A stretch of DNA of 64,000 nt, taken from assembly GCA_034231615.1 (NCBI GenBank), contig CM067299.1, forward strand, positions 10,622,122 to 10,686,121. The letters are read 5' to 3'. The stretch's first letter is position 1, and every line of letters begins with the position of its first letter. Origin of the DNA: Meghimatium bilineatum (taxonomy: Eukaryota; Mollusca; Gastropoda; Stylommatophora; Philomycidae). The notes beneath the pieces were generated by a model that worked only from the letters and a program-made list of their open reading frames with translations, did not search any database and was not told the DNA's origin. This document shows, piece after piece, positions 34,061 to 46,127 of the stretch. The position numbers and the translations under genes are program-made.

Positions 34061-34549
34061 AGGCGAAACTTTGAACAAGGTAATAAAGCTCTTTGAATCA
34101 CTGGTACCACACATAACACACAAATTGACCAAAAGACATTTATCAAGATGTAATAACAGAAATTTGTTATATACGGTACAAACAACATAAAATAAATATA
34201 ATTAGGATTTTGAAGTGTTGTTATATACGGAAATGTGTTATAAAAGAATGCACTATAGAGGGATTCCACTTTGTTATGTTTAGTGGCCTGTCCATTTCCT
34301 TGTTGTGTTTACTTTCCCTAAAACTTGCATCATGGCCCAGATTTTTTTCTCTGTCCAGACTTGGTTTTGAACCTGACACTGTGTAATCCAGTGATAGTAA
34401 GCAAGCTCACTATCAACTAGACTACCATTCCACCATGTAAGCAGTGTTTAAAAGTTCAACAGAAGGTAAGATGCAATGACCTATACAGGATATACTTGAA
34501 TTATGATTTAATGTTTTCAGTGGAATGTTAGAGGTCCCCTTATTCAAAT

Positions 34550-34713
34550 ACAGTGGTATTCTGTTATAACAACTTGGTCCGCATCGACAAAATATGTATG
34601 TAATAACAGAAATTTGTTATCTACAGTAAAATATATTTAGAATTGGGGATTTTGAAGTGTTGTTATATAGAAAATTTGGTACAAAAGAATGCACTATAGA
34701 GGGATTCCACTAT
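34550..34713. mobile_element. Short TIR element (pogo-like MITE)
   Basis: Left TA cagtggtattctgttataac; right, reverse-complemented, TA tagtggaatccctctatagt. The right part is duplicated at 34145-34270. Confidence 0.55.
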
Positions 34714-34929
34714 ATCACTCCTTGTAATTGTTTTTTGTTCGTTCAATGGGCAGAGAGGTTAGTGGCCTGACTCAAACACAACTTGCTCATGGTTCACAAA
34801 CTAACCTTCCAAAATTATACTGGTGATTCAATTGAGTGAATTTCCGGTGTCTAAAAATTCAAGAATATTTCAAAAGCAATGTCCTATAAAGAATATGATT
34901 CAACTATTATTAATTATGAATTCAGCAGT

Positions 34930-35200
34930 GTTAGAATTCTCCCATATTTAGATTGTTTTCAGTGGAATGTTAGAATTCTCCCATATTCAGAATATTTTCA
35001 GTGGAATGTTAGAATTCTCCCATATTCAGATTAATGTTTTCAGCAGAATATTAGAATTCTCCCATATTCAGATTAATGTTTTCAGCAGAATATTAGAATT
35101 CTCCCATATTCAGATTGTTTTCAGCAGAATATTAGAATTCTCCCATATTCAGATTAATGTTTTCCGTGTAATGTTAGAATTCTCACATACTCAGGTGATC
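34930..35200 (+). repeat. ~41-bp minisatellite, about 7 copies
   Basis: The unit contains ttagaattctcccatattca and gattaatgttttcagcagaa. Confidence 0.93.
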
Positions 35201-35324
35201 TTTACCTCATATAGAGTCCATTTTTTGTCCAGAACATATTTATAATGTTTAAATATTTGATAATAGTACTTACATAAAACATAAGGTTCAGCCAGTTACA
35301 ATGAATGCACAGATTATTAGACTA

Positions 35325-35460
35325 TTCTTCTTCAGCGTTCATTCTCAAACTCCCGCTGGATCTCTCTTATAGCAGGACAATAATCCGACTATATTTCCAG
35401 TAAGATGTAGTCCAGAGAATGGAAATGCATTGTGTCGCCATTTTATTTGTGACATATCCA
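35325..35460 (-). repeat. SINE-like family D copy
   Basis: cttcttcagcgttcattctc, tcccgctggatctctctt, agagaatggaaatgcat. Confidence 0.75.
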
Positions 35461-35619
35461 CAGGTTATTAGACTATAGTACTTATTGTCTATTGCAATAT
35501 CAAATTTGATAATGCAGTTAGAAAGATCTGAAAGACTTGTCAATAGTAGCAATATATAAAACAGTTGTGACTCAGCATGCATTGATTGGACAACAGGCAT
35601 GGATGGACAAGAGACATTG

Positions 35620-35795
35620 AATAGATAGCATCCGCTGAAGATGGATGTTTCAGGACATCGGCACAAATTAAACAGTGAAGCTGCACATTTTCATTCTCTG
35701 GACTACATTGTGTTGAAACCTAGTAGGGCCATGGAGCTGCTACAATAGAGATCCAACAGGAGTTTGAGAATGAAAACTGAAGAAGAATGGAAATC
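35620..35795 (+). repeat. SINE-like family D copy, opposite orientation
   Basis: Ends caacaggagtttgagaatga then actgaagaagaa, the complete tail. It lies 160 bp from the inverted copy at 35325-35460, so the pair can fold back. Confidence 0.75.
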
Positions 35796-36239
35796 ATACA
35801 TTGAATGGAACAAAAAATAAAATGTAAATAGATAAAAAAAAAGCAGCTATTGTGTTTATATCTGATGTTTATATTTAAAAAAAAATTGTATTCCTATCAA
35901 ATCATATATGAAAGATGGGGACTTGCATAGTTGACTGGTTCTATCTTTAATGGCAATCCAAGTTTTAGTCCCAGTATAAGTTTGCACATTTTAGTTACAG
36001 ATACAATTATTGTGCTTGATAATTATTTCAATGCCTCACAAAACTGTATAAAGTAACCAATTGTGTGAGAAATATTTTAGTTTAATGCTCATGTCGTTCT
36101 TTGTGAACCTTGAGGAAGTACATGTTTATGACTGTTTTCTATGCCAAGATGCAGTGGAGTTATAACTTTTGGCTCCAGATTTATTTATTTTGTGACATTA
36201 TTTTTAACAGCCAGAACTGGGTACCAGATCTTCTAGGAA

Positions 36240-36740
36240 AGCAAAGGCTTGAAGGTTTATGCAGCATGCTTGACCACATCATGTGAAGGTGTGCCATTGT
36301 TCAATGAAAAATACAGACCTAGCACAGTATCCCTCGATGGCGTGGAGACAGGAAAAGCTTAACTATCTCCACATTTTATTTTGGGGAACATAAAAACCCA
36401 CCTGCGCTGTGTTTATGCCAGCATACAAGGAGCGCGAAGACGTCATCATCGATATGATGAGTAAAGTAAAAAATATATTAAAGTAACCCATAGCATTTAT
36501 TAATGCCGTAGGGGTTTGAGATGTTAGTGATCTCACATTTCAGAGGCTCTGCAAATGAGGGCGGTAGCCATCTCCTCTCCCTCGCAGTCTTTACTTCCCG
36601 GATTAATCCGGTACCCATTTAAGGCTGGGTCGACCTGGGAGCCGCTGTTATCTGAAAACTATTTCCGCCTCAACTGGGGAATGAGCCCAGGACCATTCAT
36701 ATGCGAAGCCAGTGCGCTAACCACTGCGCACGCGGCTCCC
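36240..36740 (-). repeat. tRNA-derived SINE
   Basis: The minus strand starts gggagccgcgtgcgcagtgg then ttagcgcactgg (box A-like) and, after a spacer, ctgggctcattcc (box B-like). The downstream body (36240-36560) is similar to 43740-43960. Confidence 0.65.
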
Positions 36741-37249
36741 AAAGTATGAGCACACATCAATGAACAAATGGTCATTATCTTCATATGCTTAGTTTCCTGA
36801 GACTGGATGGTATTCAAAGAGCTCTTCTCCCTCCAAGGCCAGATAAATAGAACATACTTTACAGAACAAAACAGCTCATGAACACATGTATATACCACAT
36901 AATTGCATTGCACCAAAGGCCATGAGTATATGGATGACCAACTATCTCTGCATATATTTGACACATCTGTTTATGTTTGAATGTTTTTCAACATTTTATT
37001 AGTGACAGAAAGAATTTTGTATGATTGTTGTTTCCGTATAAATTCCATTTTTGTGCATAAAATTGTTGTGACATAACAAGTTACCAGTATCAATGTGACA
37101 GACTGTAATGTCTTAGTAGTGTACTGAAATCATTTGATGGTATTGTTTGATTTCTCAAATAGTTATTCATGCTGAATATTTATGCAGTAGCGTTCTATCA
37201 TGAAACTGATAGATTATTCTCTGTCAACAAATGATAATTCAATCAATGA

Positions 37250-38460
37250 ATCAAGCTCTTGGACTCCACAAAGGTGTTAGAACATCCTTTGGTTACAGAC
37301 AAGGATTTTCTTTTCATCTCCACCTGTGGAGATCCTCTAAGTCTCATTCCATCTGATTCTCATCTTTACCAAGCTCTTCATGGTCTCTCTACTCTACATG
37401 TTCCTGTCTGCATTGTTTTATTTTATCCCTACAGGTTCTATGAAGATAGACATCGAACCATCTTGTAGACAAGCAATAAGGACTGAACCCTCTGCAGATA
37501 AGAATACATAACACCATTCCTGAAAACCATTGCCCTAGAAACAAATCCATACATACCCACAAGAAATAATAATCCATGTATACACAGATCCGCACAACAT
37601 GCTACAACAAATGCTGGATATGGAGCTGTAAAATACCCAGAAAACTATGCAAAAATGTGTGGCACATGTGGAGATATCTGCTCTAACTACACAGCAGAGA
37701 TAATATCAATCAAGAAAGCTTTGAATTGAATCATTGTGGACTTCGAGAATGGAACTACTCCACCTAAAGACGTAGTCATCTTCTCAGACTCAAAATCAGC
37801 CCTGGAGAGCAGGCACCCCCTAGTTACAACATCAACAGACCAGCTATCCACATCATACGGTGCAGAAGTCACCCTTCAATGGATACCTGGCCATGCTGGC
37901 GTCCCTGGAAATGAAGCTATCTGATAAACCATCTAAGAGAAGTGCTACTGCCCCTCCCCCCCAGTTCTCCCAAAAAATCTCACTACAAACATGCAAACAA
38001 ATCCTAAGAAACAACTACAGACAAGAATGGCTACGACAGTGGGCCAGCTCAAAGACTGGGTGCTTAAATATATGAACACCAACAGAAACCCAACCCAATG
38101 GAGCCTCTAAAACAACTTGAGAGAGCAAACCAGAGTCTCACATTCCAACTAAGAGCAGGCCATGCCCCCATTAATAAATACATGAACAGAATATTACACA
38201 AACCAAATTGCAGACACGCACAAGAAGAGACTGTCGAACACCTACTGCAGTGCTCAAAACTAACAGACATCTGACAAGAACTATACCACAGCTGAGGAGA
38301 ACCTGTGCATTCATCAGCAAATTTAAGTAGGGAACCAGAGGACAATTTAAAAATTCTTGAGACTCCCATTAGTCTCAAGAATGTTTGCATTCGTCAGAAG
38401 GTATATGGGCTGTCAAGATCTGCCTGCTCACAGCAAAAGGGATTGAATAATGTCATGGAT
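37250..38460 (+). pseudogene. RNase H-bearing non-LTR retrotransposon fragment
   Basis: The plus strand reads NYTAEIISIKKALN, VVIFSDSKSALESRHP, then TLQWIPGHAGVPGNEAI (RNase H signature), then LRAGHAPINKYMNRILHKPN and ETVEHLLQCS. Stops and frameshifts break it. Confidence 0.85.
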
Positions 38461-38710
38461 CTTCTAGTAGTTTTCTGATCGTCAGCCAAATCTATTTCCA
38501 TTTTCTCTCCTTATCTGGCTACCCACCAGATCTTGGTCTGTTTGTCTCCATATTGTATTTCCTATCATGTCACTAAATGTTTAGTATTCTTCTCAAGTAG
38601 TTACCAGTATTCACAAATTGTAGTTTATGCAGTAGTAATTTTTGACTGCCGAATGTTACATTTTCTGTTGTTATAATCCTTTCTGTTTCAAAGCTAAAAT
38701 TGGCACCTAG

Positions 38711-39966
38711 GGGAGTGTTCAAATGAAAAGTTTGCTACAAGATTATGAATGCATACCAGCAGTTGTGATATAATTAAGAAAGCAATTATTAAGGAACATT
38801 TATGCACCTGGGGTCACCGTAGGCATTCAAACATGCATGCCACTGTCAGGGTAGATGGTGAATACCTTCCAAGGACTTCTTTTGAACATCATCAGAGCGG
38901 ACTAATTGTCCCTTAAGAGCTCTGTTTAAGGTTAGAAACAAACGATAGTCACATTGTGATAGGTCAGGGCTGTAGGGCGGATGTAGCAAAACTTCCAGTA
39001 GTTTCCGTGCTAATGTAACACAAAATGTGAACGATATTTGTTATGCAACAACATGACATCATATCAGTTTTCTTATTCTTGATGGCTGTATGCATCTGAT
39101 AGTGTTCTTGCAGCTGATAGCAGTGATGTTTACGGTTGTCTCTTACTTCATGTCCACCACCAAGAGTCCTTGGTCAAAAAAGGCAGCAAACATTACATTA
39201 CCTGCAGAAATTTGTGATTTGAATTTTTTGCTTTTTGGTGATCCAGACGTTTCTATTGCATTCTGGCTGCTTTGCTCAAAAGTGCTGATACCATGACTCG
39301 TCACTTGTACTTATTCATGACAGCAATGCATCACTCTCAGCATGGTAATGCTGCAGATAGTTCAAACTCCACACCATTTTTTCTTCCTTATGATGTTCAG
39401 TAAAAAAAACTTTGGAACCTGCTGAGATGTTTCCATCCAATGAGACCTTCCAATGTTTCAGTTATTTCCAAACAATTATTTGAACTTTTCCTAATGACAC
39501 AGAATTAATTATCTAGCGAATGCAATCTCCAGCAACAGTCAACATATATTGCTGCATCCATCTTGGTGATTTCTTCTTCTTATTCACTACAACAAATGTC
39601 TGACTCACCTGGGGAAGATCATTTGTTATCTGTCGCCGTTCCCAAAACATTCTTTCCCAATCCTTCACTGTTGTCTTCGAAGCACATTTCCACCATACGC
39701 CACCTGACTTCTTTGATGAATGTTGGTTGGTCGAGATCCTTCCGCTATAAAACTGAAAAACTCATTGGCCAAATTTGGACGCATTCATTATCGTAGCGGC
39801 CATGTTGTCAACTTCCTACTGCATAGGACACTAAGCATTGAAAGAGAATGACTGCATGACCATTTGTTCATTGATGTGTGCTTATTACTTCAGTAATATG
39901 TCATCACACTCCTCTTGTGCTGGCATAGGTGATGCAGCATGGGTGGGTTTCATTTGGACACACCTT
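38711..39966 (-). pseudogene. mariner-type transposon with decayed transposase
   Basis: About 1.26 kb with imperfect inverted ends (gagtgttcaaatgaaa; gtgtgtccaaatgaaa read inward from the right). The minus strand reads, across frameshifts, TSDESWYQHFEQSSQNAIET, SGSPKSKKFKSQISAGNVMF, FFDQGLLVVD, then HPPYSPDLSQCDYRLF. These are the mariner GDESW, SAGKVM and SPDL-x-x-xDY blocks. The middle catalytic block is damaged (LLHNKYRSH in place of LLHDNARPH-type). Inactive. Confidence 0.85.
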
Positions 39967-40332
39967 GTATTATGTTTCTTGAACTATAGACATTTTTCAT
40001 TGGTTTGATAGTGTTTATTTAGGGTCTATGCTGATGTTAATTTGAGATGTTTTTTTAAACTATTTGGAGATTAATTATTAATAAAACTTTTATTTCCATA
40101 TTTGTGTGATGATAAACCAATGTCTTAGTGTTTCCCATAAGTGCTGAGCCATCTAATCACTGGTTGACCAGAAGCCAACTAGCAGGAAGCATGACACTAT
40201 TTGTAATGTCGCCAAAATGTTACATTTGTACAATTTTTTTTAAACAACTGAGGTCATTTGAGAATCACATTGAAGTAATTATTCTGTTGTTATTTTATGT
40301 CATGATTGTTGTAGCTGTGTGTGTTATGTATG

Positions 40333-40700
40333 CATTTTTAGTCCCCAAAGGGAGACATTCCAGCATGCAAGTGTCCCAGGATTACCACATCCTGCCAGGG
40401 GCACAGCTCACACTTCTCAGCCAACTATCTCATCATTCTTCTGTCAGATTTATTGATCCATCCACAATGATGGCAGATCTAACATTTGGCTTCACTTAGG
40501 AGTCTATCATAAATGACAGGTGCAATATCCATTGGCCTGCATCTCTTTGTCATCCATGGGGATTTGATAGAAGACAAAAGTAAGAAACTTAGAGAAGATG
40601 ATTTTTTTCACTTGACAGATTGTCAGCCTATCCCCAACTTTCCTTAGTTGGCTCCTACGACATGCCTAGGAAGAAGACAGTGGCCCTATCTTTGCATCCT
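40333..40700 (-). repeat. Dispersed repeat family B copy
   Basis: It matches 21603-22042: tttttagtccc, gggagaca, catccatggggat, ccaactttccttagt, catgcct. Confidence 0.65.
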
Positions 40701-41049
40701 TAACTAGAATTCCAGGCCCCAGTTCCACCAAATCGTACCAAATACACAAACAGATTTTGTGAGGTCTAAATTGAAATTATTCATTTTCTAAATTTTCAGT
40801 AAATCTTCATTAGTGTCTAACTGGTACCTGTGTAGCCTTCATAAGTTGACATTGTTATTTATAACAGATGGGATATAATTTTTGTCCATACAAGAATGAT
40901 TCTCATATTTGGCTTGCTGAAATTAATTTTAATCTAAGCCAGTTGTGGCCTGTGTGGATGCTTGAGTGTTGAGTACTGGTAGTATCATAGTTAGATATCA
41001 GCAAAACTTTGGGGATAAGATCTGGTACTAATGTCACAAATTAGTACAA

Positions 41050-42400
41050 ATGATTCTTGATTAGGAACAAGCGTCACAGCACAGGGGGGCATTCCCATAT
41101 ATGCTCTGTTCGATGTCCAGTCAGTTGCTGATTACTCGTTCTGATCTTTCGGGAGAGGGAGCACTTTTTCCTTCATCACCTTTAGTCCCATTTCTACCAT
41201 TCTCTGAATATGTAGATTGTCTTGTAGAACCTCCTCCTCATCTTCTTGTAGGGTATATATATATATATATGACTGCTCTAATCAATTCAATTCCTGTGTC
41301 TCTTCTTATCTTCATGTTGTTCACCAAGTCTTTACCAGCCAGCATATGGGCTCTTTCGTTTTCTTTGACCCCAGCAAGACCTGGACAGTAGATCCATGTA
41401 ATGCTCTCTGCTTGTTGAGAGGAGTGACCCATTCAGTTCTGATCATACACTTTTCTATCTTGCGAAGCATACTTTGAGAATCCAATAGAATCACAGAGTC
41501 TGTTGGTGGTCTCTGTCACCGCTTCTATTGTCATTCTCATACTTGATGTTGTAGTGACTTCTCAGCTAATTTCTTGCCATTTTGGTAGGCCACGAAACCC
41601 AAACCATACCTGTTTGTTTCTTGTGTTACTGAGCCGTCTGTGTAAATTATCGCATCGTGTGGCTACGAGTGTTGCAGTATGAATTCTTGGATCATTTCAT
41701 TCCCTCTGTTCTGTTGGCAACCCGTGGTGCAGCACCATCTGTATCACAACTGTTGTCAGTAACTTTCTATCTTTGCCAAATGTCATCCATTCATAGTCTC
41801 TTCCCACAGCTCACAAACTCTGAGTAGGGTAACTTCTGCCATTCAAGACCTTCCTCTCTCGATACTTTTCCTTTTGTGCTGTCTAGAGATCGGTGTAAGA
41901 GGTGATAATCATTATCGGTGACCTTGAAGTATTCTTTTAACCTGAGCTATTTTATGTCTTGATTTGGTGCTTGGTATGTCTAGGAGAAACCTCATGGTCA
42001 CAATACGTGTATCTCTTGTGCATCCTAGGACAGCTCTCATGGCCTTATTTTGAACTCTCCATTTTATCCATGTCTGCAAAAGTGTAAGTAAAACTAAACC
42101 ATAGTCCAATGCAGATACCACTGCCTGCATCATCTGAAAAAGGGTTCTCTCTGCAGATATGATTTTGACTGCACTGCCACTCTTCCTAGCTTTCTGAATG
42201 ACATTGTCCACATGTTTTGTGAAAGATAGACTTCTATCAAAAGTGATACCTAGATATTTCATAGTCTGCTCCCTGTCAATGTTGATGTCCATGCAGGTGG
42301 CTGCTGTGTCTGTGGTGTTGTTCAGCGAGAACAAGATGATCTGTCTTTGTGAGATTGATGACTGCCTTGTAGTGAACACCATAAGATACTTGATTCTTTA
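41050..42400 (-). pseudogene. RNase H-bearing non-LTR retrotransposon, RT C-terminus to 3' end
   Basis: The minus strand reads MKYLGITFDRSLSFTKHVDN then VIQKARKSGSAVKIIS (42382-41912), AIIYTDGSVT, GLGFVAYQNGKKLAEKS, ITWIYCPGLAGVKENERAHM (RNase H). A (TA)n run sits at 41252-41272. Stops in the RNase H part. Confidence 0.85.
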
Positions 42401-42882
42401 AGTGGAAAACAAACATACGTGCAATAAAAAATATTGTCTAAAAATCTTACTGATGCCGTAAGGATTTCATTTTAAAAGTTGAAATGCTGATCAGTACCAG
42501 TTGTAACTGTCACATCTTTTTGTAATTTTAGAGAAGAGTTGAAACCAAGCAGTAGTTATCATGAAACGTGTTGGAGAAATCTGTCAGCAGTTTGTCTAAT
42601 CAGAAATCACCAAACACTCAATTTTTTTCTGCACACCCATTAATTTTTTTTCCCCCCCCCCATCATTCTGTGCCTTTAATATGTTTATGGTTGGAAATTA
42701 GAATGTTCTTGTTGTTGGAGTTGTATCCAATCTTTGAAATTGAATTAAAATATCTTTACAAATCGTGTTTCGAGACTTGATTCTTAGTATAAAAAAAACT
42801 ATTCATAGTAGATTTAGTCATAAAAATGAAAAACCATAAATTCAATTTCTGTTTATTTAATTCATAAAATAAAACTGTACTT

Positions 42883-43010
42883 GATAAACCTTTCATGAAC
42901 TGTACATGATAAACCTTTCATGAACTGTACATGATAAACCTTTCATGAACTGTACATGATAAACCTTTCATGAACTGTACATGATAAACCTTTCATGAAC
43001 TGTATAACTA
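42883..43010 (+). repeat. 25-bp tandem repeat, about 5 copies
   Basis: The unit is aactgtacatgataaacctt + tcatg; nearly identical copies. Confidence 0.95.
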
Positions 43011-44064
43011 CAAAAACTTTAGGTTTACTGAACAGAAATAATCACAGCCACTTGTGTAAAAAGGTGTAAGCACTAGAGAAGAGAACAAATCATGGATTCA
43101 AGACATGAGAAAATGGACTAGACTTTAATTCCACTAAAGAAGATAAATACAAGAAAATAGGGATCTCCCAAGTGCTCATTCATCCTCCTCAGCACCCATA
43201 TGATTGTAATGAATTCTGGGATATACTACTACTACTAATTCTCAGTGAGGTCCAGAGTTAATACTCTGTCAGGACTAAGTTTTTTTCCTGTCAGAGTTTA
43301 AATGGAAAAAACTCACCCTGAACATGACATGGTGACAGCAAGGCAAGAGGCTTTTATCACAGTTGCCACTCGAAAACTCCTTAACGGGAAAAATGTAGTA
43401 TTGACAGTTTTTAAGGTAAGGTATGTCCCATGGCAGCAACCTGCCATTGGGGATGAAGATAACTCTTCTTGTACTAAGCCGCACAAATATTAGGTGGGGT
43501 AGCCAGTTCCCTTCCATGATGTCTTTACCTCCCCTAACTCATGCGTCAGGTACTCACTTACAGCTTAGTCAACTGGAGGAGTGCTCGTGCCAAGCGAGAA
43601 ATCACAACCCAGATTTTTTTGTCCGGACATAGTTCCGGACAGTTTTTGCAAACTTTCAATTTCCAGTTTAATTGGAAATTTACTTTCTTAATGATTAACT
43701 GCTCAAATGTGAAAGACTAGGTTAACCCAGCCTAAGTAAATGATAACAGATCTTCAGGGAAAGTAAAGGCTGTGGGTATGATGCTGACCACATTACCCCT
43801 TGGTCAATGAAAAAATATGGGCCTAACAATATATTCTCCAATAGACCTCACTGGCATTGGAAACTACTAACCCTATATTTTAATATATAGTAGAATAGCA
43901 ATAGGGATTGCAGTGTTAGAGATCTCGTAGTACTAGACACATCATTTGGATATAAAGGGAGACTGCTGTATAACATAGTACTTAGGTAAAACACAAGGTT
44001 GATTACAATAAATGACTATCAGGGTATGAGTATAAAAATAACAGTATACAAGACAGTTTCAACC

Positions 44065-44958
44065 TTAACCTTCACCAAGCCTATATCAATCCCGGCCGCC
44101 GAGAAACAAAATGGCGGCGCGCGCTTTTGGCGGCCTGACCCACCCAGCGAGAATATCGTGAGATTTACCCGTACCACAGTCCGTGCACATAGCTGGGGAC
44201 ATGCGCAATCGAAGCCGGTACATCCCCCACTTCCGAAATGATCGTTTTTGAGAATGGCTAGCTATTCGTAAAAGTTTAAGAGCAATTAATCTGACCACAT
44301 CTGCACACCGGTACGATGCAATGATGGTGGATCGGTTTTATAGACCTTTATTTCATTGTATTTCGAATAAAATAACATTGAATCGTGGCTTGAATCATGA
44401 ATTATTAGGTTATTTAGTTTCACAGCAGTGAATATACAGAAAGCCGTGTTGGTTTGGGGACTTGTACGTTTGATATGGAATATTTTGAAGTGGCAGAAAA
44501 AATAACTCTAGGCGTAAGCTCAAAAAACGATTTTACAGAAAATCTACAAGTTTTATACAGTTCCCCCGGCTATATTTTGATAATTTCGCAGTGAAAGAAC
44601 ATAAATACAACAGATTTGCGTGATTTAGTTTACAGTGTTGCCAAGGAATTCGATATGTAAGGTAAGTTATTTATTTACTTATTTTTTTCCTCTTTATTTG
44701 TTATAAAATATATGTTTTTGTGAAAAACGTCTTTACCACTTTCTCATACGTCTGGTATCACACACACACACGTACATAAATTACACCAATATATGCATAA
44801 TTCAAATCTTTATTTATATGTGCAAATATTATTTAAATATCTCTAACCAAAAAATTATCACATTTTCAAAAGTCACCATCAATAACGCACATTTTCAAAA
44901 AAGAATCCGGTGGCAGGGAGACGTTTTGTATTTTTTAATCTGGCTTGCTAAAGGTTAA
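44065..44958. mobile_element. TTAA-flanked DNA transposon remnant (piggyBac-like), CpG-rich left part
   Basis: TTAA at 44065-44068 and 44955-44958. Inner ends: ccttcaccaagcc on the left and cctttagcaagccag read inward from the right. 44085-44240 is strikingly GC/CpG-rich (ccggccgcc, ggcggcgcgcgc) for this window. The right third matches 2880-3096. Confidence 0.7.
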
Positions 44959-44999
44959 GGTCTTTTTAAAATAAAGACAAACAGAAAAACAATGGCACC

Positions 45000-45744
45000 A
45001 TCACAAAAGCATTAGACATCCAAATTAACAATGACGTATGTATACACACACAAGTACAGTATTGTCATAAAGATGCACATACAAAAAAAATGGGAAGTGA
45101 GAATGAAATAAAACGGCTGAAAATATGAATGACAATAATGGTGCCTCCCCCCAATATATGAATGCTTGGTATTATTGGTATTAAGACCAAATGATGGTTT
45201 AAGGGTACCAAACTGCATTATATTGCAATATTCAAGTGAGTACCTAGCTCTTATCATCTGTGGTGCAATATTTTAAAGATGTGACCTGAACATCATGGGC
45301 AACACGATGATCAGCGCCATTGAAATGTATAGTGACAGGATTAGGCAGAAGAAGAAGGATAAAGAAGAATTGTGATGACAGTATTCAACTTTATAATATA
45401 TACAATTAGAACAATATACAAACATCTGAAAATCTCTCTATACAAACTGAAGCTCTCTTCTATTGTTCTTTTCTTTTGCCATGTTCGGTCAACTATAGGA
45501 ACTATAGCCAACCAATGATTGTTGGCTCAGTTTAGACAATTTCCATAGAAAACGTTGCAGTGACTAAGCTAAAAATGTGGTATGCAATAGCTATGATAAC
45601 TAAATACCATGTTCAGTGCAGTCTATTTTAATTATTATGTTATCACTGAAGATACAGCCACTACGCTACCAAGATATGTAACAGACACGCACTCGAAACT
45701 AACCCTAAGATATAACAAATAATGTATAGATTGTGCATGTATAT
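45000..45744. other. Intergenic 3' flank of BORCS8, nothing recognised
   Basis: No clear minus-strand AATAAA (TTTATT) was found in the 600 bp after the BORCS8 stop; an ATTAAA-type hexamer (tttaat) occurs near 45628. Confidence 0.4.
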
Positions 45745-45905
45745 CTTCTTCTTCAGTGTTCATTCTCAAACTCCCGCTGGATCTCTCTTGTAGCAGGACA
45801 ATAGTCCTAAATTTCCAGCGGGATGTATTCCAGAGAATGGAAATACGTTGTGTCGCCATGTTATGTGCCAATGGCATGACACATCTGTCTTTGGCGAGGC
45901 ATGTA
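45745..45905 (-). repeat. SINE-like family D copy
   Basis: cttcttcagtgttcattctc, tcccgctggatctctctt, agagaatggaaatacg. It lies in the likely 3' flank of BORCS8. Confidence 0.75.
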
Positions 45906-46036
45906 TATATTCTCACTGTCAGAGTATGGTTAGTTTATGTAGCTGTATGAAAAAAAAACACATAGACATAGCACAATTTTACATAGCTACATCACAGACA
46001 AACTCGGTCACAAGGTATGCAAGTCACCCAATCATT

Positions 46037-46127
46037 TTAAGTTTGAATTAATGGATTAGACATGAACAGCTCAACCTCCTTGCCTTCATCGGAATCATCC
46101 ATTGATTTCTTAGGTAGGTTCAATGTT
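46037..46127 (-). CDS. BORCS8: BORCS8 terminal exon and stop
   Basis: Minus strand: the acceptor is cttatgcag. It encodes TLNLPKKSMDDSDEGKEVEL then FMSNPLIQT and TAA (46039-46037). It joins exon 5 in phase. The acidic end is not recognisable outside close relatives. Confidence 0.83.
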
